This document shows positions 62,561 to 64,000 of a DNA stretch of 64,000 bases, one piece after another (the stretch's first letter is position 1; every line of letters begins with the position of its first letter). The notes under the pieces were generated by a model, which worked only from the letters and a program-made list of their open reading frames with translations, made no database searches and was not told the origin of the DNA. The translations under genes were made by a program, and so were the position numbers. This stretch comes from Rhodeus uyekii (Eukaryota; Chordata; Actinopteri; Cypriniformes; Acheilognathidae): assembly GCA_037043235.1 (NCBI GenBank), contig JAWRVZ010000004.1, positions 5,516,001 to 5,580,000 on the forward strand. Direction: 5' to 3'.

Positions 62561-64000
62561 AGACTGCAGATAAGACAGGAAATACATCTAAACTCTTTCT
62601 TTTCACCTTTTTAATTATTATAAAAATAATTTGGATCAAACTTTTTTTTTAAAATCTGCATCAGCATTTTGTAGGTGTTTGTTACTTTTTATAAAACATT
62701 ATTTCATTTCATTAACTTAATATTAGTACGCTCTTTCATGAATTGACTGTCACTATCAGTGACACAACAGTATAAAATAACACATTGTTTTATACACTTT
62801 AATCATCTGCCAATGAAATGTTTAGAGAGAATGTCTTTGTGAATTCCTCTAACCTTTTGTCTCATTTCCAAAATTAAATTGCAATGAATAGAGTAAATAA
62901 CATTCCCCGTCAAGGTCAAAAGGTCACCGATATAATAAAACAACTTTAATACATATTCCAGATGTTTAAAAATCCAGGCCGTTTTCTCAAGACTGACATG
63001 TTTGCGTGTGTTTCCCGAAAGGAAAATAAAAGTAATCTTGTTTGGATCGTATTGACATCATGTAGATTTGGCAGGAGTGGATTTGCTCTTGTTGTGATAA
63101 AGTGGCACTCTAAAACAAATTAATTGAGGATTACTATAAGTTATGTAACATCTTCTCAATATGCACTGATGCTCAAAAAGGGAGTAATTAGAGTTGTGTT
63201 AATTAGGTAATTAAGCAAATGAAACGAGAGGACTCTGTTCTTCTTAAGGCTCACAAATGATATCCGTCCCTCCAGCTGAAATCACACTGCGACACAAAGG
63301 AACAATAGCTGATATTTGCCTATTGTATAAAAAAACAAAGAGCCCGTTATCTCATTCTGACATGACACAGGTGGGACGATTTCACATATTTTCACGACTG
63401 ACCTTTAAACAATGATGACTTTATTATTATTATCTATACTTAATAAGAATGCAGAGCATTAAAAAGAACAATCCTTTTAAGGTTAAGTAAGTTAATGGAA
63501 ATGAAAACAGCGAATATAATAAAAAAATACACCTACAATAGTTCTTTATGGGATACCGCAGTGAATAGAATGATCATTTAACACCACACAGCAAACTATT
63601 TATATAGCTATAATGTATATGTGGAAAGTGTGTTTTATACTGCAGCCAGTTATGTATTTATTTAGATGAAATATAACATATCACACTACCACTGTGTGTT
63701 TATTGCCCAAAGGTGTTTCACGTTCATTCCGACAAAGACCACAAGGTGGAGCCAAAATAACAAACTGTGACAACAGCAGTGAATGAAAACATACAAGCAC
63801 ATAATGACAAAGTTTAAGTCTGTCTGTAAATGTGCTCTATCATTTGCGACTCAATCCTTTCATTTATTCATTGATCCCTATTTTCTGCACTTTTCATTTT
63901 CTTCACTTCCTTAATCTCTGGAGTCTCAAAGATCATTCAGTGCTGTCTGATGAAATCTAATAATAATAATAACATCATTTCCAAAATGTACTTTGCCATT
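62561..64000. other. Non-coding spacer to the window end
   Basis: AT-rich. 63,090-63,300 has unique-looking words (GAGTAATTAGAGTTGTGTTA, ATTAGGTAATTAAGC) with TAATTA cores and may be a distal element. A short ATT/TAA tract lies at 63,418-63,432 and another near 63,958-63,972. No gene or named repeat. Confidence 0.4.

Overview
The window reads as a stretch of vertebrate, almost certainly cyprinid-fish, genomic DNA. No complete protein-coding gene can be supported. The evidence for a cyprinid is the repeat content: several Tc1/mariner remnants, three hAT elements with clean 8-bp target-site duplications, a pogo/Tigger remnant, a tRNA-derived SINE head, and multiple copies of two short terminal-inverted-repeat families that I recognise as very common in carp and zebrafish relatives. 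AT-rich spacer with many (TA)n, (GA)n, (CA)n and (AAT)n tracts fits as well. Family and taxon assignments rest on remembered consensus sequences, not on a search.

Layout. A CpG-dense block at about 60,000-60,350 looks like a promoter with a non-coding first exon on the minus strand; that exon ends in a consensus donor (CCG|GTAAGT) at 59,986. Near the left end, 3,927-3,991 has the shape of a second minus-strand exon: a good acceptor, a good donor, and stops in all three frames, as expected of a 5' UTR exon. If both are real, about 56 kb between them is one large first intron, and the protein-coding exons lie beyond base 1. The gene cannot be named from what is visible.

The proposed intron alternates between AT-rich repeat-bearing DNA and blocks of higher complexity and CpG content (about 12.7-13.0, 15.3-16.3, 20.0-20.3, 27.1-28.9, 36.0-36.5, 42.6-43.0, 44.0-44.4, 49.6-50.1, 52.1-52.6, 54.0-54.7 and 57.55-57.85 kb). 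These blocks carry homeodomain, POU, CCAAT, RFX-like and Runx-like motifs and have the look of conserved non-coding enhancers around a developmental regulator. Conservation itself could not be tested here.

Transposons: palindromic mariner-like elements at 6.7-7.5 and 9.9-10.3 kb; Tc1-like pseudogenes at 10.3-11.0 (minus), 20.8-21.8 (plus) and 46.2-47.6 kb (plus, split by a hAT element); hAT elements at 25.05-25.80, 40.89-41.04 and 46.96-47.28 kb; and an internally deleted Tigger at 50.9-51.5 kb. All transposase reading frames are broken or incomplete. Nothing resembling a bacterial-type gene system, CRISPR array or viral gene was found. The most useful leads are the exon pair, the motif-rich blocks, and the precise rearrangements inside the transposons.
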